A DNA stretch of 11,490 bases, from the NCBI GenBank assembly GCA_900553295.1, contig USCR01000075.1, positions 1-11,490 of the forward strand, in the 5' to 3' direction. This stretch comes from an uncultured Eubacteriales bacterium (GTDB taxonomy: Bacteria > Bacillota > Clostridia > Christensenellales > Aristaeellaceae). The notes below the pieces were generated by a model. The model saw only the letters and a program-made list of their open reading frames with translations, was not told where the DNA came from and did not search any database. Positions 1 to 6,689 of the stretch are shown in pieces. A program made the translations under genes and the position numbers. Position 1 is the first letter of the stretch. The number at the start of each line of letters is the position of its first letter.

Positions 1-44
1 TTTTCTCTTCCATAAGGGAGAAACAATATTCTTTTTGAAACCAC

Positions 45-73
45 TTTTCACAATGCCCTTCCTCTGTTACAAT
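45..73 (+). promoter_or_regulatory. Putative sigma-A promoter of the DUF362 gene
   Basis: The sequence shows TTTTCA, a 17-bp spacer and TACAAT preceded by TG one base upstream (extended -10). The predicted transcription start near 80 lies downstream of the ATG at 72, which argues for translation starting at 111. The -35 box is weak; the extended -10 box is the main support. Confidence 0.5.
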
Positions 74-110
74 GAAGCCCGAAAGTTGCAACGGTGAGGG
101 GGATATCTGC

Positions 111-1274
111 ATGGCATACGTGGCGCTGGTACCCTGTGAGAGCTATCAGGAAGAACAGGTCTATGGGGCCGTAAAGGAAGGCGTGGACCTGCTGGGCGGG
201 ATAGAGCACTTTTTTCATCCGGAGGAACGCATCCTGCTGAAACCCAATTTGCTGGGAAAGGCCGCGCCGGAAAAGGCTGTGACCACCCATCCGGCCGTTT
301 TTGGCGCGGCGGCCCGACTGTTGCGCCAGGCGGGTATGGAGCACTTGACCTATGGGGACAGCCCTGGAAACCCGGCGGTGACACCTGCCCGGGCGGCGCA
401 GACAGGGGGCCTTCAGGCCATGGCGGAGCGCTACGGTTTGACGGCCGCGGATTTTGACCATGGCGCCATGACTTCCTTTCCGGAGGGAAAACGCGCACAC
501 AGCTTTTACCTGTGCCATGGGGTGCGCCAGGCTGACGCGGTATTGAATTTGCCGAAGATGAAAACCCATGCCCTGGAAAGAATCACCGGTGCGGTGAAAA
601 ACCTTTACGGCTGCGTTTGCGGTGTGAACAAGGCGGCCGGGCATGCCAGCTATCCGGATCGCTATGCTTTTGCGGAAATGCTGGCGGACCTGAACCGCTG
701 CGTGAAGCCGCGGCTGCATATCCTGGACGGCATTGTGGCCATGGAAGGCAACGGCCCTTCCTCGGGCACGCCCACGCCCATGAACGTGCTGCTTTTTTCC
801 GATGATGCCGTGGCGCTGGACAGCGTTTTTGCGGCGCTGGTGCATGTACCGCCCGCGGCGGTGCCCACCTGCGTGGCCGGCGCGGCCGCGGGAGTGGGGG
901 AAATGGACCTGGAGCAGATCAGGGTGCTGACGCCGGGAGGCGAAATCAGCGTCGCACAGGCGGTCGAAACCTATGGGCGCAGCGATTTTGACGTGGACCG
1001 TTCCGGGGAAACGCACGGGAGAATCGAGCGCCTTGCCCGGCTGCTCCCCCTGGTGCAAACGCGGCCGCAGGTGGACCGGAAACGATGCGTGGCCTGCGCT
1101 ATCTGCCAGGAGGCGTGTCCCGTGCCTGGCAAAGCAGTAAAGGCCGGGCAGGGGAAGAAAGCACGCTATGATTATCACAAGTGCATCCGCTGCTATTGCT
1201 GTCAGGAAATGTGCCCCGCCAAGGCCGTCAGCGTCCACCGGGGGCTGGTCAATCGCCTGCTCAGCGGAAACTGA
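111..1274 (+). CDS. DUF362 domain protein with C-terminal 2x[4Fe-4S] ferredoxin domain
   Basis: This 387-residue protein belongs to the DUF362 (COG2006) family of iron-sulfur proteins, whose reaction is not established. The DUF362 part (about residues 1-310) carries KPNLLG (44-49), THP (59-61), YGDSPG (81-86), the stretch NLPKMKTHALERITGAVKN (146-164) and DGIVAMEGNGPSSGTP (206-221). The C-terminus is a bacterial-type ferredoxin module with two CxxCxxCxxxCP motifs (Cys326/329/332/336 and Cys358/361/364/368), so it should bind two [4Fe-4S] clusters. There is no signal peptide or membrane segment, so it is probably cytoplasmic. I chose ATG 111 over the in-frame ATG 72: a GAGGGGG ribosome binding site lies at 96-102 with 8-nt spacing, family similarity begins at AYVALV, and the predicted promoter lies over the upstream ATG. 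It appears monocistronic. An electron-transfer or redox role is inference. Confidence 0.88.
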   Translation: MAYVALVPCESYQEEQVYGAVKEGVDLLGGIEHFFHPEERILLKPNLLGKAAPEKAVTTHPAVFGAAARLLRQAGMEHLTYGDSPGNPAVTPARAAQTGGLQAMAERYGLTAADFDHGAMTSFPEGKRAHSFYLCHGVRQADAVLNLPKMKTHALERITGAVKNLYGCVCGVNKAAGHASYPDRYAFAEMLADLNRCVKPRLHILDGIVAMEGNGPSSGTPTPMNVLLFSDDAVALDSVFAALVHVPPAAVPTCVAGAAAGVGEMDLEQIRVLTPGGEISVAQAVETYGRSDFDVDRSGETHGRIERLARLLPLVQTRPQVDRKRCVACAICQEACPVPGKAVKAGQGKKARYDYHKCIRCYCCQEMCPAKAVSVHRGLVNRLLSGN

Positions 1275-1284
1275 GCAAAATGCA

Positions 1285-1324
1285 GCTGCGCCCTCTTCCT
1301 GGCTATCCGGGAAGAGGGCGCAGC
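1285..1324. terminator. Shared intergenic terminator hairpin between convergent genes
   Basis: A perfect 15-bp inverted repeat (arms 1285-1299 and 1310-1324, 10-nt loop) lies between the DUF362 gene (+) and the kinase gene (-). On the minus strand a short T run (TGCATTTTGC) follows the stem. On the plus strand there is no T tract. It is therefore best read as the kinase terminator, possibly bidirectional. Confidence 0.75.
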
Positions 1325-1367
1325 ACATGGACAAAAAACGGAAGATAGGGGAGGGGCCGCGGTCCCT

Positions 1368-2456
1368 TTAGCGCTTGATGTCGTAATTCAGGCTCATGAG
1401 ATTGCGGATGCCCTGCACATCGTCAGTGATATTGGCGTCGCCATGGATGGTGTGCTTCAGAACGCTGGAAGCCACGGCGAAGTTGAGCATATCCATGGGG
1501 CGGTAGTCGTGGAGCATGGCATAGATCAGGCCGCTGGCAAAGGCGTCGCCACCCCCCACGCGGTCCAGAATCGTGAAGGTGTATAGCTTGCTTTCAAAGG
1601 TATGCCCTTCATACCACATGAACGCCTTCAAACTGTTTTCACTGCCGGAGTGCACATAGCGCACATGCCGGGCGATGCAGCGGAGATTGGGGTAACGGCG
1701 GATAAAGGCCTGGAAAATTTCATCCTGCTGTTCATAGCTGGGCTGCATGGGCACGCCATCCTTGCAGTCGCCCTTGCTGTGGTCGTTTTCATCCCGCCAC
1801 AGGTGATAGGGCTCAATGCCCAGAAGGATATTTACATAGGGCAGGCATTCCGTGCAAAAGTCCCGGGCTTCCTCCCAGCTCCACAGGGAAGAGCGGAAGT
1901 TCCCGTCAAAGCTCACGGTGAGGCCGTGATGCTGCGCGGCTTTGAGCAGATTCATGACCAGTTCCCGACAGCTGGGGCCAAGTGCAGGCGTGATGCCGCT
2001 TACATGCAGCCAGTCAAAATCCGCCAGCAGTGCATCCAGGTCCACCGTGGAGAAATCGTATTCCGCAAAGGCGGAATGCTTGCGGTCGTAGATAACCTTG
2101 CTGGCGCGGATGCCGTAACCATTTTCCAGGTAATAGGTGCCCAGGCGATGGGAGGGCGTTTCCTCAGGGGTGGAGAGGATCATGGGGGTGCAGTGCACAT
2201 CGTTGGAGCGCAGCATGCGCACAGCGCTCTTGCCCAGGCTATTGTTGGGCACCACGGAGAAAAAAGTGCTATCTACCCCCAGGTTTGCCAGGGCCAGGGC
2301 GATATTCGCTTCGCTGCCCCCATAGCTGGCCTCAAAAGAAGTGGCCATGCGGATCTTTTCATAATTGGGGGGCGTAAGACGGAGCATGATCTCGCCCACG
2401 GTGATGAACTTCTTTCCGCCCATATTTTCATCCAGCAACGGGTTTCTGTGCAACAT
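1368..2456 (-). CDS. kdgK: PfkB-family sugar kinase, probable 2-keto-3-deoxygluconate kinase
   Basis: This 362-residue ribokinase/PfkB-family kinase would phosphorylate a sugar or sugar acid with ATP in the cytoplasm. The N-terminal family signature is visible as GGSEANIALALANLG (46-60). The C-terminal signature DRVGGGDAFASGL (298-310) carries the expected catalytic base Asp304 and the GGGD anion hole. The DRVGGGDAF variant, the opening FITVGEIMLRLTPP and the HGDAN segment near the end resemble clostridial 2-keto-3-deoxygluconate kinases, which feed the KDG aldolase step of uronate or pectin breakdown. Substrate assignment is inference, since no aldolase or uronate gene lies in the window. 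ATG 2456 is set by AAAAGGAG (2464-2471) with 7-nt spacing; the upstream open frame crosses the promoter and is not used. The protein is slightly longer than typical (about 310-345 residues). It is divergent from the DUF4279 gene. Confidence 0.85.
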   Translation of the reverse strand: MLHRNPLLDENMGGKKFITVGEIMLRLTPPNYEKIRMATSFEASYGGSEANIALALANLGVDSTFFSVVPNNSLGKSAVRMLRSNDVHCTPMILSTPEETPSHRLGTYYLENGYGIRASKVIYDRKHSAFAEYDFSTVDLDALLADFDWLHVSGITPALGPSCRELVMNLLKAAQHHGLTVSFDGNFRSSLWSWEEARDFCTECLPYVNILLGIEPYHLWRDENDHSKGDCKDGVPMQPSYEQQDEIFQAFIRRYPNLRCIARHVRYVHSGSENSLKAFMWYEGHTFESKLYTFTILDRVGGGDAFASGLIYAMLHDYRPMDMLNFAVASSVLKHTIHGDANITDDVQGIRNLMSLNYDIKR

Positions 2457-2498
2457 GATGACGCTCCTTTTCTGCCTATGCTCTTTTTCGCGGATGGG

Positions 2499-2512
2499 GG
2501 CGCATGTGCGCC
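2499..2512. promoter_or_regulatory. Inverted repeat in the kinase leader (candidate operator)
   Basis: GGCGCA-TG-TGCGCC is a 6-bp perfect inverted repeat lying a few bases downstream of the predicted kinase transcription start, a usual position for a repressor site. It could equally be a small RNA hairpin. No regulator is assigned. Confidence 0.3.
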
Positions 2513-2525
2513 TGAATGCATGCTC

Positions 2526-2554
2526 AGTATACCATGGATGTGCTACCGCGGCAA
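2526..2554 (-). promoter_or_regulatory. Sigma-A promoter of the kinase gene
   Basis: Read on the minus strand, the sequence is TTGCCG (2554-2549), 17 bp, TATACT (2531-2526), with TGG immediately before the -10 box (extended -10). This predicts a start near 2519 and a leader of about 60 nt. The -35 box forms one arm of the inverted repeat CGGCAA-N5-TTGCCG (2549-2565), a plausible operator overlapping the promoter. Confidence 0.7.
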
Positions 2555-2658
2555 GGGCTTTGCCGGGAAAATCGTGTGGGGCAGGAGTTTGCAAAGGATT
2601 GTCGAACATCATAGAGCATGTGTTTTGACTGATCTTCCGTTGGAAGGAGGTTGCTGTG

Positions 2659-3078
2659 ATGGAAAAAACCACCGTGGGAGAAGGCCGTTTTTCACTGATG
2701 ATTCGTGGGGAAGCATTGCAGAAACAGGAACTGGCGGAGAAGCTCTCCCTGACAGCCACGGGCTTGATCCGCAAGGGGGAATTGCTTAGCCGCGTTCCCC
2801 GCATTGAAGCCACGGAGGACGTGTGGGTTTATGAGATTCCGCTTACGGACCCCGAGGGAGAAGATACGGCACTGAATGCGCTACTGGAGACATTGCTTGC
2901 CCGGCGGAACTTTTTGGAGGAGCTGACCCGGCGTTACCGGGTGGTACTCCGCCTTTACGTTCGCTCCAATCGGGCGCATATTACCTATCGCCTAATGCCG
3001 CAAACGCTGCAAAAACTCACGGAAATTGGCCTTCCGCTGGAACTTTCCAGCCTGAGCTGGGGCGAATTCGGCTTGTAA
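2659..3078 (+). CDS. DUF4279 domain-containing protein
   Basis: This small soluble protein of 139 residues matches the DUF4279 pattern. It has an N-terminal beta strand (RFSLMIRGEAL), then a helix with the LSLTATGLIRKGELL segment equivalent to the family's 'G..PT....KG' region. A central WVYEIPL strand, a helix rich in Leu, Glu and Arg (LNALLETLLARRNFLEEL), a VVLRLYVRS strand and a C-terminal 'LPLELSSLSW' strand follow. Its function is unknown; members are small cytoplasmic proteins often annotated only as hypothetical. An AAGGAGG site (2644-2650) serves the start: ATG 2659 has 8-nt spacing, while an in-frame GTG at 2656 has 5-nt spacing, so the start is uncertain by one codon. It is divergent from the kinase and followed by its own terminator, so it is probably monocistronic. 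No clear promoter was found upstream. Confidence 0.8.
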   Translation: MEKTTVGEGRFSLMIRGEALQKQELAEKLSLTATGLIRKGELLSRVPRIEATEDVWVYEIPLTDPEGEDTALNALLETLLARRNFLEELTRRYRVVLRLYVRSNRAHITYRLMPQTLQKLTEIGLPLELSSLSWGEFGL

Positions 3079-3144
3079 AAAACGGTACTTTTCCGCGAAT
3101 CCGGTCCATGAATTATGACGGAATTGTAAAAAATAACACATAGC

Positions 3145-3185
3145 AGCTCCTGCCTTGTCGCATTCAAGGACGGAGCTTTTCTTTC
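3145..3185 (+). terminator. Rho-independent terminator of the DUF4279 gene
   Basis: The stem is AGCTCC/GGAGCT, then a 2x2 internal mismatch, then CCTTG/CAAGG with a 7-nt loop, followed directly by TTTTCTTTC. It lies 67 nt after the stop codon. Confidence 0.8.
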
Positions 3186-3487
3186 AATCAGGCACGCAGA
3201 GGGTGCTCAGCTGAACGCTGGCCGGAGGGCGGTGGACAAGCGCAGCCGAAAGACATGCAGGAGAAAGAACCAGGGCACAGGACCAAGTGCTACGCCTTCA
3301 CTTGCGGACGCGGAACGGAGGCGGGCGTTCCACCTTCGCGTGACAGCGGAAGCATCCATAAGGCTGTGTGTGGTGCTATTCAATATACTGCCAGTGATCG
3401 AATAAAATGAAATTGTATTTTCATGCAAACTGTGCACGCCGCCTCTCGGAGTGCCGCTGTGACAAATGTATCAACCTGGAAGAAGCA
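3186..3487. other. Roughly 300-bp stretch without a recognisable gene
   Basis: No open frame here has a convincing ribosome binding site or family resemblance, and no clear promoter was found. The left half (3190-3370) is GC-rich and holds adjacent potential hairpins: CAAGTG-N9-CACTTG (about 3284-3304) and GGAACG-N8-CGTTCC (about 3312-3331). It could hold an unassigned structured RNA or be degenerate sequence. It matches no RNA class that I can recognise. Confidence 0.35.
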
Positions 3488-3516
3488 TTGACTTGCCTGT
3501 GCTGAATTGTTATAAT
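3488..3516 (+). promoter_or_regulatory. Consensus sigma-A promoter of the DUF3048 gene
   Basis: TTGACT, a 17-bp spacer and a perfect TATAAT preceded by TGT (extended -10). The predicted start is near 3523, giving a leader of about 80 nt before ATG 3605. Confidence 0.88.
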
Positions 3517-3542
3517 GGTTACGGTGCGCGGAAGCAAGGCTG

Positions 3543-3572
3543 ATGCGGATGCGCAATTTCCGGCATTTTTTT
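3543..3572 (+). promoter_or_regulatory. Leader hairpin followed by seven T residues (candidate weak attenuator)
   Basis: ATGCGGA (3543-3549) can pair with TCC-G-GCAT (3559-3566, one bulged G), and T residues run from 3566 to 3572. It lies between the promoter and the ribosome binding site. The stem is short, so partial termination or a simple leader structure are both possible. Confidence 0.3.
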
Positions 3573-3604
3573 GAGAATAGCCAAGCAAGGAGGAAAAGAA
3601 AAAC

Positions 3605-4720
3605 ATGAAGAAGACGCTGCGCGTACTGCTGGCGTTGGCGCTGGCTTTGTGCCTGACGCCTGCTGCCCTGGCGGAAACCGTCATCGACGGCCAGGCGGAT
3701 CGGAATATCACGCTGCAAGAGGTAGGCCTCAATGAGGTGATAGACGGCGTGAGCCCCACCACCGGCTTGACCCTGAGCGAGCTGGACCAGCCGGAGGGTT
3801 TTGCGGGCTTGGCCATTACCGGCCGGTATATGCCCATGCTGGTGCAGATTGACAATACCGACGGCGGTGTGGGTGACCGTGCTCCCTGGGGCGCCACTTA
3901 CGCGGACATCATCTATGAAACGCCTTTGCATCGCAACGGCTTTACCCGTCTTTCCTTCCTGTTCTCTGACCTGATCCCCGACAGCGTGGGCCCGGTGCGT
4001 TCCGCCCGCGTGGGCCACGTGGATCTGCGTGAGGAATGGGACGCCGGTTTCCTGTACTACGGCGGCCAGACCCGGAAGGGCTCCAACATTGAAGAACGCT
4101 TCCGTGAGTATGGTGCAAATGACAAGGGCGTGCTCTTCAGCGGCATTGTGGGCAACAACAAACCTTGGAAGCAGTACTACACCCGGGTGAGCGGGGTTGT
4201 CTCCCCCCACAATGTGGACGCCAATGTGGCGGCCATGAGCGAGCTGATTGATGCCAGCTTCACGCCCCCCAACCACGCTTTCCTGTTCACTGATGAGATG
4301 CCCACCACCGGTGAGGATGCCGAAATCATTACCATTGACTGGGGCGCGGTGATGTATAATTCCCGCTTTGTCTACGATGTGGACAGCAACCAGTATTTCC
4401 GTTACATGCTTCAGAAGGATGGCACGGAAGTGGCTTACGAGGACAAGTACACCCAGGAGCAGCTGGCGTTCTCCAACCTGATTGTGCAGCACACCACCGT
4501 TACCTGGAATGGCTCCTCCGATGCGCCTATAACTGTGCATATCGGCGAAGGCAATGCGGACATCTTCATGGGCGGCAAGTTTATTGCCGGCTATTGGAAG
4601 CGGCCGGATGCCACCTCCCGTACGGTATTCTACGATGCGGAAGGCAATGAGATCGCGCTGCAGCGCGGCAAGACCTTCATCAGCATTATCCCCGCGGAAA
4701 CCACTGTTTCCTACGAATAA
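3605..4720 (+). CDS. Secreted DUF3048 domain-containing protein (YerB-like)
   Basis: This 371-residue exported protein shows both halves of the DUF3048 family (Bacillus YerB type). Residues 1-23 form a Sec signal peptide: KK, a hydrophobic core of Leu and Ala, and the cleavage site ALA|E after residue 23. A Cys at 16 lacks a proper lipobox (LAL-C), so a lipoprotein is unlikely. The N-terminal DUF3048 domain spans about 77-210, with QIDNTDGG, YADIIYETP (99-107), GPVRSARVGHVDL (129-141), YYGGQ and SPHNVDAN (200-207). The C-terminal domain (about 245-370) includes QHTTVTWNG, GEGNADIFMGGKFIAGYWKR and GKTFISIIP. The biochemical role of the family is unknown; a cell-envelope location is inferred from the signal peptide. 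ATG 3605 follows AAGGAGG (3587-3593) with 11-nt spacing. It has its own promoter and terminator, so it is probably monocistronic. Confidence 0.88.
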   Translation: MKKTLRVLLALALALCLTPAALAETVIDGQADRNITLQEVGLNEVIDGVSPTTGLTLSELDQPEGFAGLAITGRYMPMLVQIDNTDGGVGDRAPWGATYADIIYETPLHRNGFTRLSFLFSDLIPDSVGPVRSARVGHVDLREEWDAGFLYYGGQTRKGSNIEERFREYGANDKGVLFSGIVGNNKPWKQYYTRVSGVVSPHNVDANVAAMSELIDASFTPPNHAFLFTDEMPTTGEDAEIITIDWGAVMYNSRFVYDVDSNQYFRYMLQKDGTEVAYEDKYTQEQLAFSNLIVQHTTVTWNGSSDAPITVHIGEGNADIFMGGKFIAGYWKRPDATSRTVFYDAEGNEIALQRGKTFISIIPAETTVSYE

Positions 4721-4746
4721 GAAAATCGTATCGAGCCGGAAACGCG

Positions 4747-4785
4747 CGGCCCCGCCACTGCTGTATGCAGCGGCGGGGCCGTTTT
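4747..4785. terminator. Strong intrinsic terminator shared by DUF3048 and ammonium transporter genes
   Basis: Ten GC-rich pairs (CGGCCCCGCC/GGCGGGGCCG), one A/C mismatch and four more pairs close a 5-nt loop (TGTAT), followed on the plus strand by TTTT. It lies 26 nt after the DUF3048 stop and 14 nt beyond the stop of the converging transporter gene. On the minus strand no good T run follows. Confidence 0.88.
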
Positions 4786-4799
4786 CGTGTGGGAAATTG

Positions 4800-6572
4800 T
4801 TACTCAACATCCTGTAAAGCGTCGTAGCCTTCCTCACCGGTACGAACCTTAATGACGTTTTCCACATCGTAGACGAAGATCTTGCCGTCGCCGATGTGAC
4901 CGGTATACAGTACTTTCTTGGCCGTGTCAATCACCGTGCGCACGGGAATCTTGCAGACTACAATTTCCACTTCAATCTTGGGCAGCAGATTCATCTCCAC
5001 CGCAACGCCGCGGTAGTATTCCGGGCGGCCTTTCTGCATGCCGCAGCCCAATACCTGCGTGACCGTCATGCCGGTAACGCCAATTTCCTCCATGGCGGTC
5101 TTGAGCACTTCAAAGCGGCTCTGCTTGGTCACAATGACTATCTTGGTCATCTTTACGTCAGAGGCAACGGGCTTGGAAGCAGTGCGGAGCTCCACGGGTA
5201 CCGCCTTGTCGGGTTCCACAGGAGCGCTGGTGCTGGCAACCTCGCCAGAAGCGGCCACGGGCGCGGTGAACATCTGCTGCATGGGGGCAAAATCCGCATA
5301 GGCACTGGGCAAGCCGTGCTCCACGCTGTCCAGTCCGGCGATTTCCTCTTCGGCATCCACCCGCAGGCCCACGGTCGCCTTGATAATCAGGAAGGCTAAC
5401 GTAATGGTAACGGCTGTCCACAGGGCAACAGAAACCACGCCCACGATCTGCAGGCCCATGAGCTCCAGCCCTCCGCCATAGAACAGACCCTGAATCTCCT
5501 GGCCTGCCGCGTTGACAATGCCATATCCCGGAGCGGTGTTGGTGGCAAAAAGGCCGACCGCCAACGTTCCCCAGATGCCGTTGACACAGTGTACAGCTAC
5601 CGCGCCTACGGGGTCATCAATGTGGAGCTTATAGTCCAGCAGCCACACGCCGAAAACCACCAACAGGCCGGAAACCGCGCCGATCACGATGGAGCCGAAG
5701 CAGTCGGTCACGTCGCATCCGGCGGTAATGCCCACCAGACCGGCCAGCGAAGCATTCAGGCACATGGAAATATCTGGCTTGCCGTACTTGATCCAGGTAA
5801 AAATCATGCAAACCACCGTTGCCACCGAAGGCGCCACCGTGGTGGTGAGGAAAATCGAGCCCAGCTGCTCAATGGAGGTAGCGGCCGCGCCGTTGAAACC
5901 ATACCAGCCCAGCCACAGGATGAATACGCCCAGGCAGCCCAGGGGCAGGTTGTGCCCGGGGAAAGCATTCACGCGGATGATCTTGCCTTTCCGGTCCGTG
6001 GTGAACTTGCCAATGCGCGGGCCCAGCATCTTGGCGCCGATCAGGGCGGAAATGCCGCCAACCATGTGGATGGCGCAGGAGCCGGCAAAGTCATGGAAGC
6101 CCAGCTGTGCCAGCCAGCCGCCGCCCCAGATCCAATGCGCCTCAATGGGGTAGATCAGCGCGGAAATGACTGCGGAATAGATGCAGTAGGAGAGGAACTT
6201 GGTACGCTCGGCCATGGCGCCGGACACGATGGTGGCGGCGGTGGCACAGAACACCAGATTGAACACGAAACTGGACCAATCGAAGTTCTCATACGCGGTG
6301 AAAATGTCCAGCCCCGGTTTCCCAATCAGGCCAATCAAGTCTTCTCCCAATAGCAGGGAAAAACCAATCAGGATAAATACGATGGTGCCGATGCAGAAGT
6401 CCATCAGGTTTTTCATCAGGATATTGCCGGCGTTCTTTGCCCGGGTGAACCCTGTTTCCACCATGGCAAATCCGGCCTGCATCCAGAATACCCATGCCGC
6501 GCCGATGAGGAACCATACGCCGAAAACCAGGCTGCTTGTGCTGTTCAAGACGCTTTCCAAGGTTAATTCCAT
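4800..6572 (-). CDS. amt: Ammonium transporter (Amt/Rh family) fused to a C-terminal PII domain
   Basis: This 590-residue inner-membrane protein fuses an Amt channel (about 1-425) to a full PII/GlnB domain (475-590) by an Ala/Pro/Ser/Val-rich linker. In the Amt part the twin histidines are His169 (SCAIHMVGG) and His328 (VGAVAVHCVNGIWG), Asp161 precedes the first, and SGAMAERTK (117-125) and HGLPSAY (419-425) are family landmarks. In the PII part GITGMTV-like GVTGMTV, Q513 in MQKGR, YYRG (519-522, Tyr520 aligned with uridylylated Tyr51 of E. coli GlnB) and the ATP-binding TGHIGDGKIFVYDV (557-570) are intact. So ATP/ADP and 2-oxoglutarate sensing is expected and the channel's regulator is covalently attached; in most bacteria GlnK is a separate protein. 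ATG 6572 follows GGAGG (6581-6585) at 8 nt; the ATG at 6587 would place that site inside the gene. It follows glnN on the same strand, 117 nt away across a terminator. Confidence 0.95.
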   Translation of the reverse strand: MELTLESVLNSTSSLVFGVWFLIGAAWVFWMQAGFAMVETGFTRAKNAGNILMKNLMDFCIGTIVFILIGFSLLLGEDLIGLIGKPGLDIFTAYENFDWSSFVFNLVFCATAATIVSGAMAERTKFLSYCIYSAVISALIYPIEAHWIWGGGWLAQLGFHDFAGSCAIHMVGGISALIGAKMLGPRIGKFTTDRKGKIIRVNAFPGHNLPLGCLGVFILWLGWYGFNGAAATSIEQLGSIFLTTTVAPSVATVVCMIFTWIKYGKPDISMCLNASLAGLVGITAGCDVTDCFGSIVIGAVSGLLVVFGVWLLDYKLHIDDPVGAVAVHCVNGIWGTLAVGLFATNTAPGYGIVNAAGQEIQGLFYGGGLELMGLQIVGVVSVALWTAVTITLAFLIIKATVGLRVDAEEEIAGLDSVEHGLPSAYADFAPMQQMFTAPVAASGEVASTSAPVEPDKAVPVELRTASKPVASDVKMTKIVIVTKQSRFEVLKTAMEEIGVTGMTVTQVLGCGMQKGRPEYYRGVAVEMNLLPKIEVEIVVCKIPVRTVIDTAKKVLYTGHIGDGKIFVYDVENVIKVRTGEEGYDALQDVE

Positions 6573-6613
6573 CGTTGCATCCTCCATCCATCATTTGATT
6601 TGCGCTTTGCGGG

Positions 6614-6664
6614 AAAAACAAAAAGCGCGCAGGCTCCGCGGGGATACCGCGTGAGCCTGCACGC
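6614..6664 (-). terminator. Rho-independent terminator after glnN
   Basis: On the minus strand a 12-bp stem (arms 6653-6664 and 6625-6636, one G-T wobble) continues after one bulged A into a further five pairs (CGCGG/CCGCG) with a 5-nt loop. It is followed by TTTTTGTTTTT. It lies between glnN and amt, so amt expression needs either read-through or its own promoter. A poor match, TTGTTT-N17-TCAAAT, overlaps the T tract. Confidence 0.9.
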
Positions 6665-6689
6665 CATTGTGCAAAGGGGGGCGAAAGGG

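Noticed and set aside
48..1334. Minus-strand open frame (428 codons) opposite the DUF362 gene
   Set aside because: It is antisense to a well-supported gene and crosses the terminator hairpin at 1285-1324. It has no domain resemblance.
3605..3652. Lipoprotein signal in the DUF3048 protein (Cys16 in the hydrophobic core)
   Set aside because: The residues before Cys16 (LAL) do not fit a lipobox, which needs a small residue at -1. An ALA|E signal peptidase I site follows.
3380..4930. Long minus-strand open frame (516 codons) opposite the DUF3048 gene
   Set aside because: It is antisense to a gene with promoter, ribosome binding site, signal peptide and clear family motifs. Its translation is His-, Val- and Gly-rich with no recognisable domain, as expected from GC-biased codon use.
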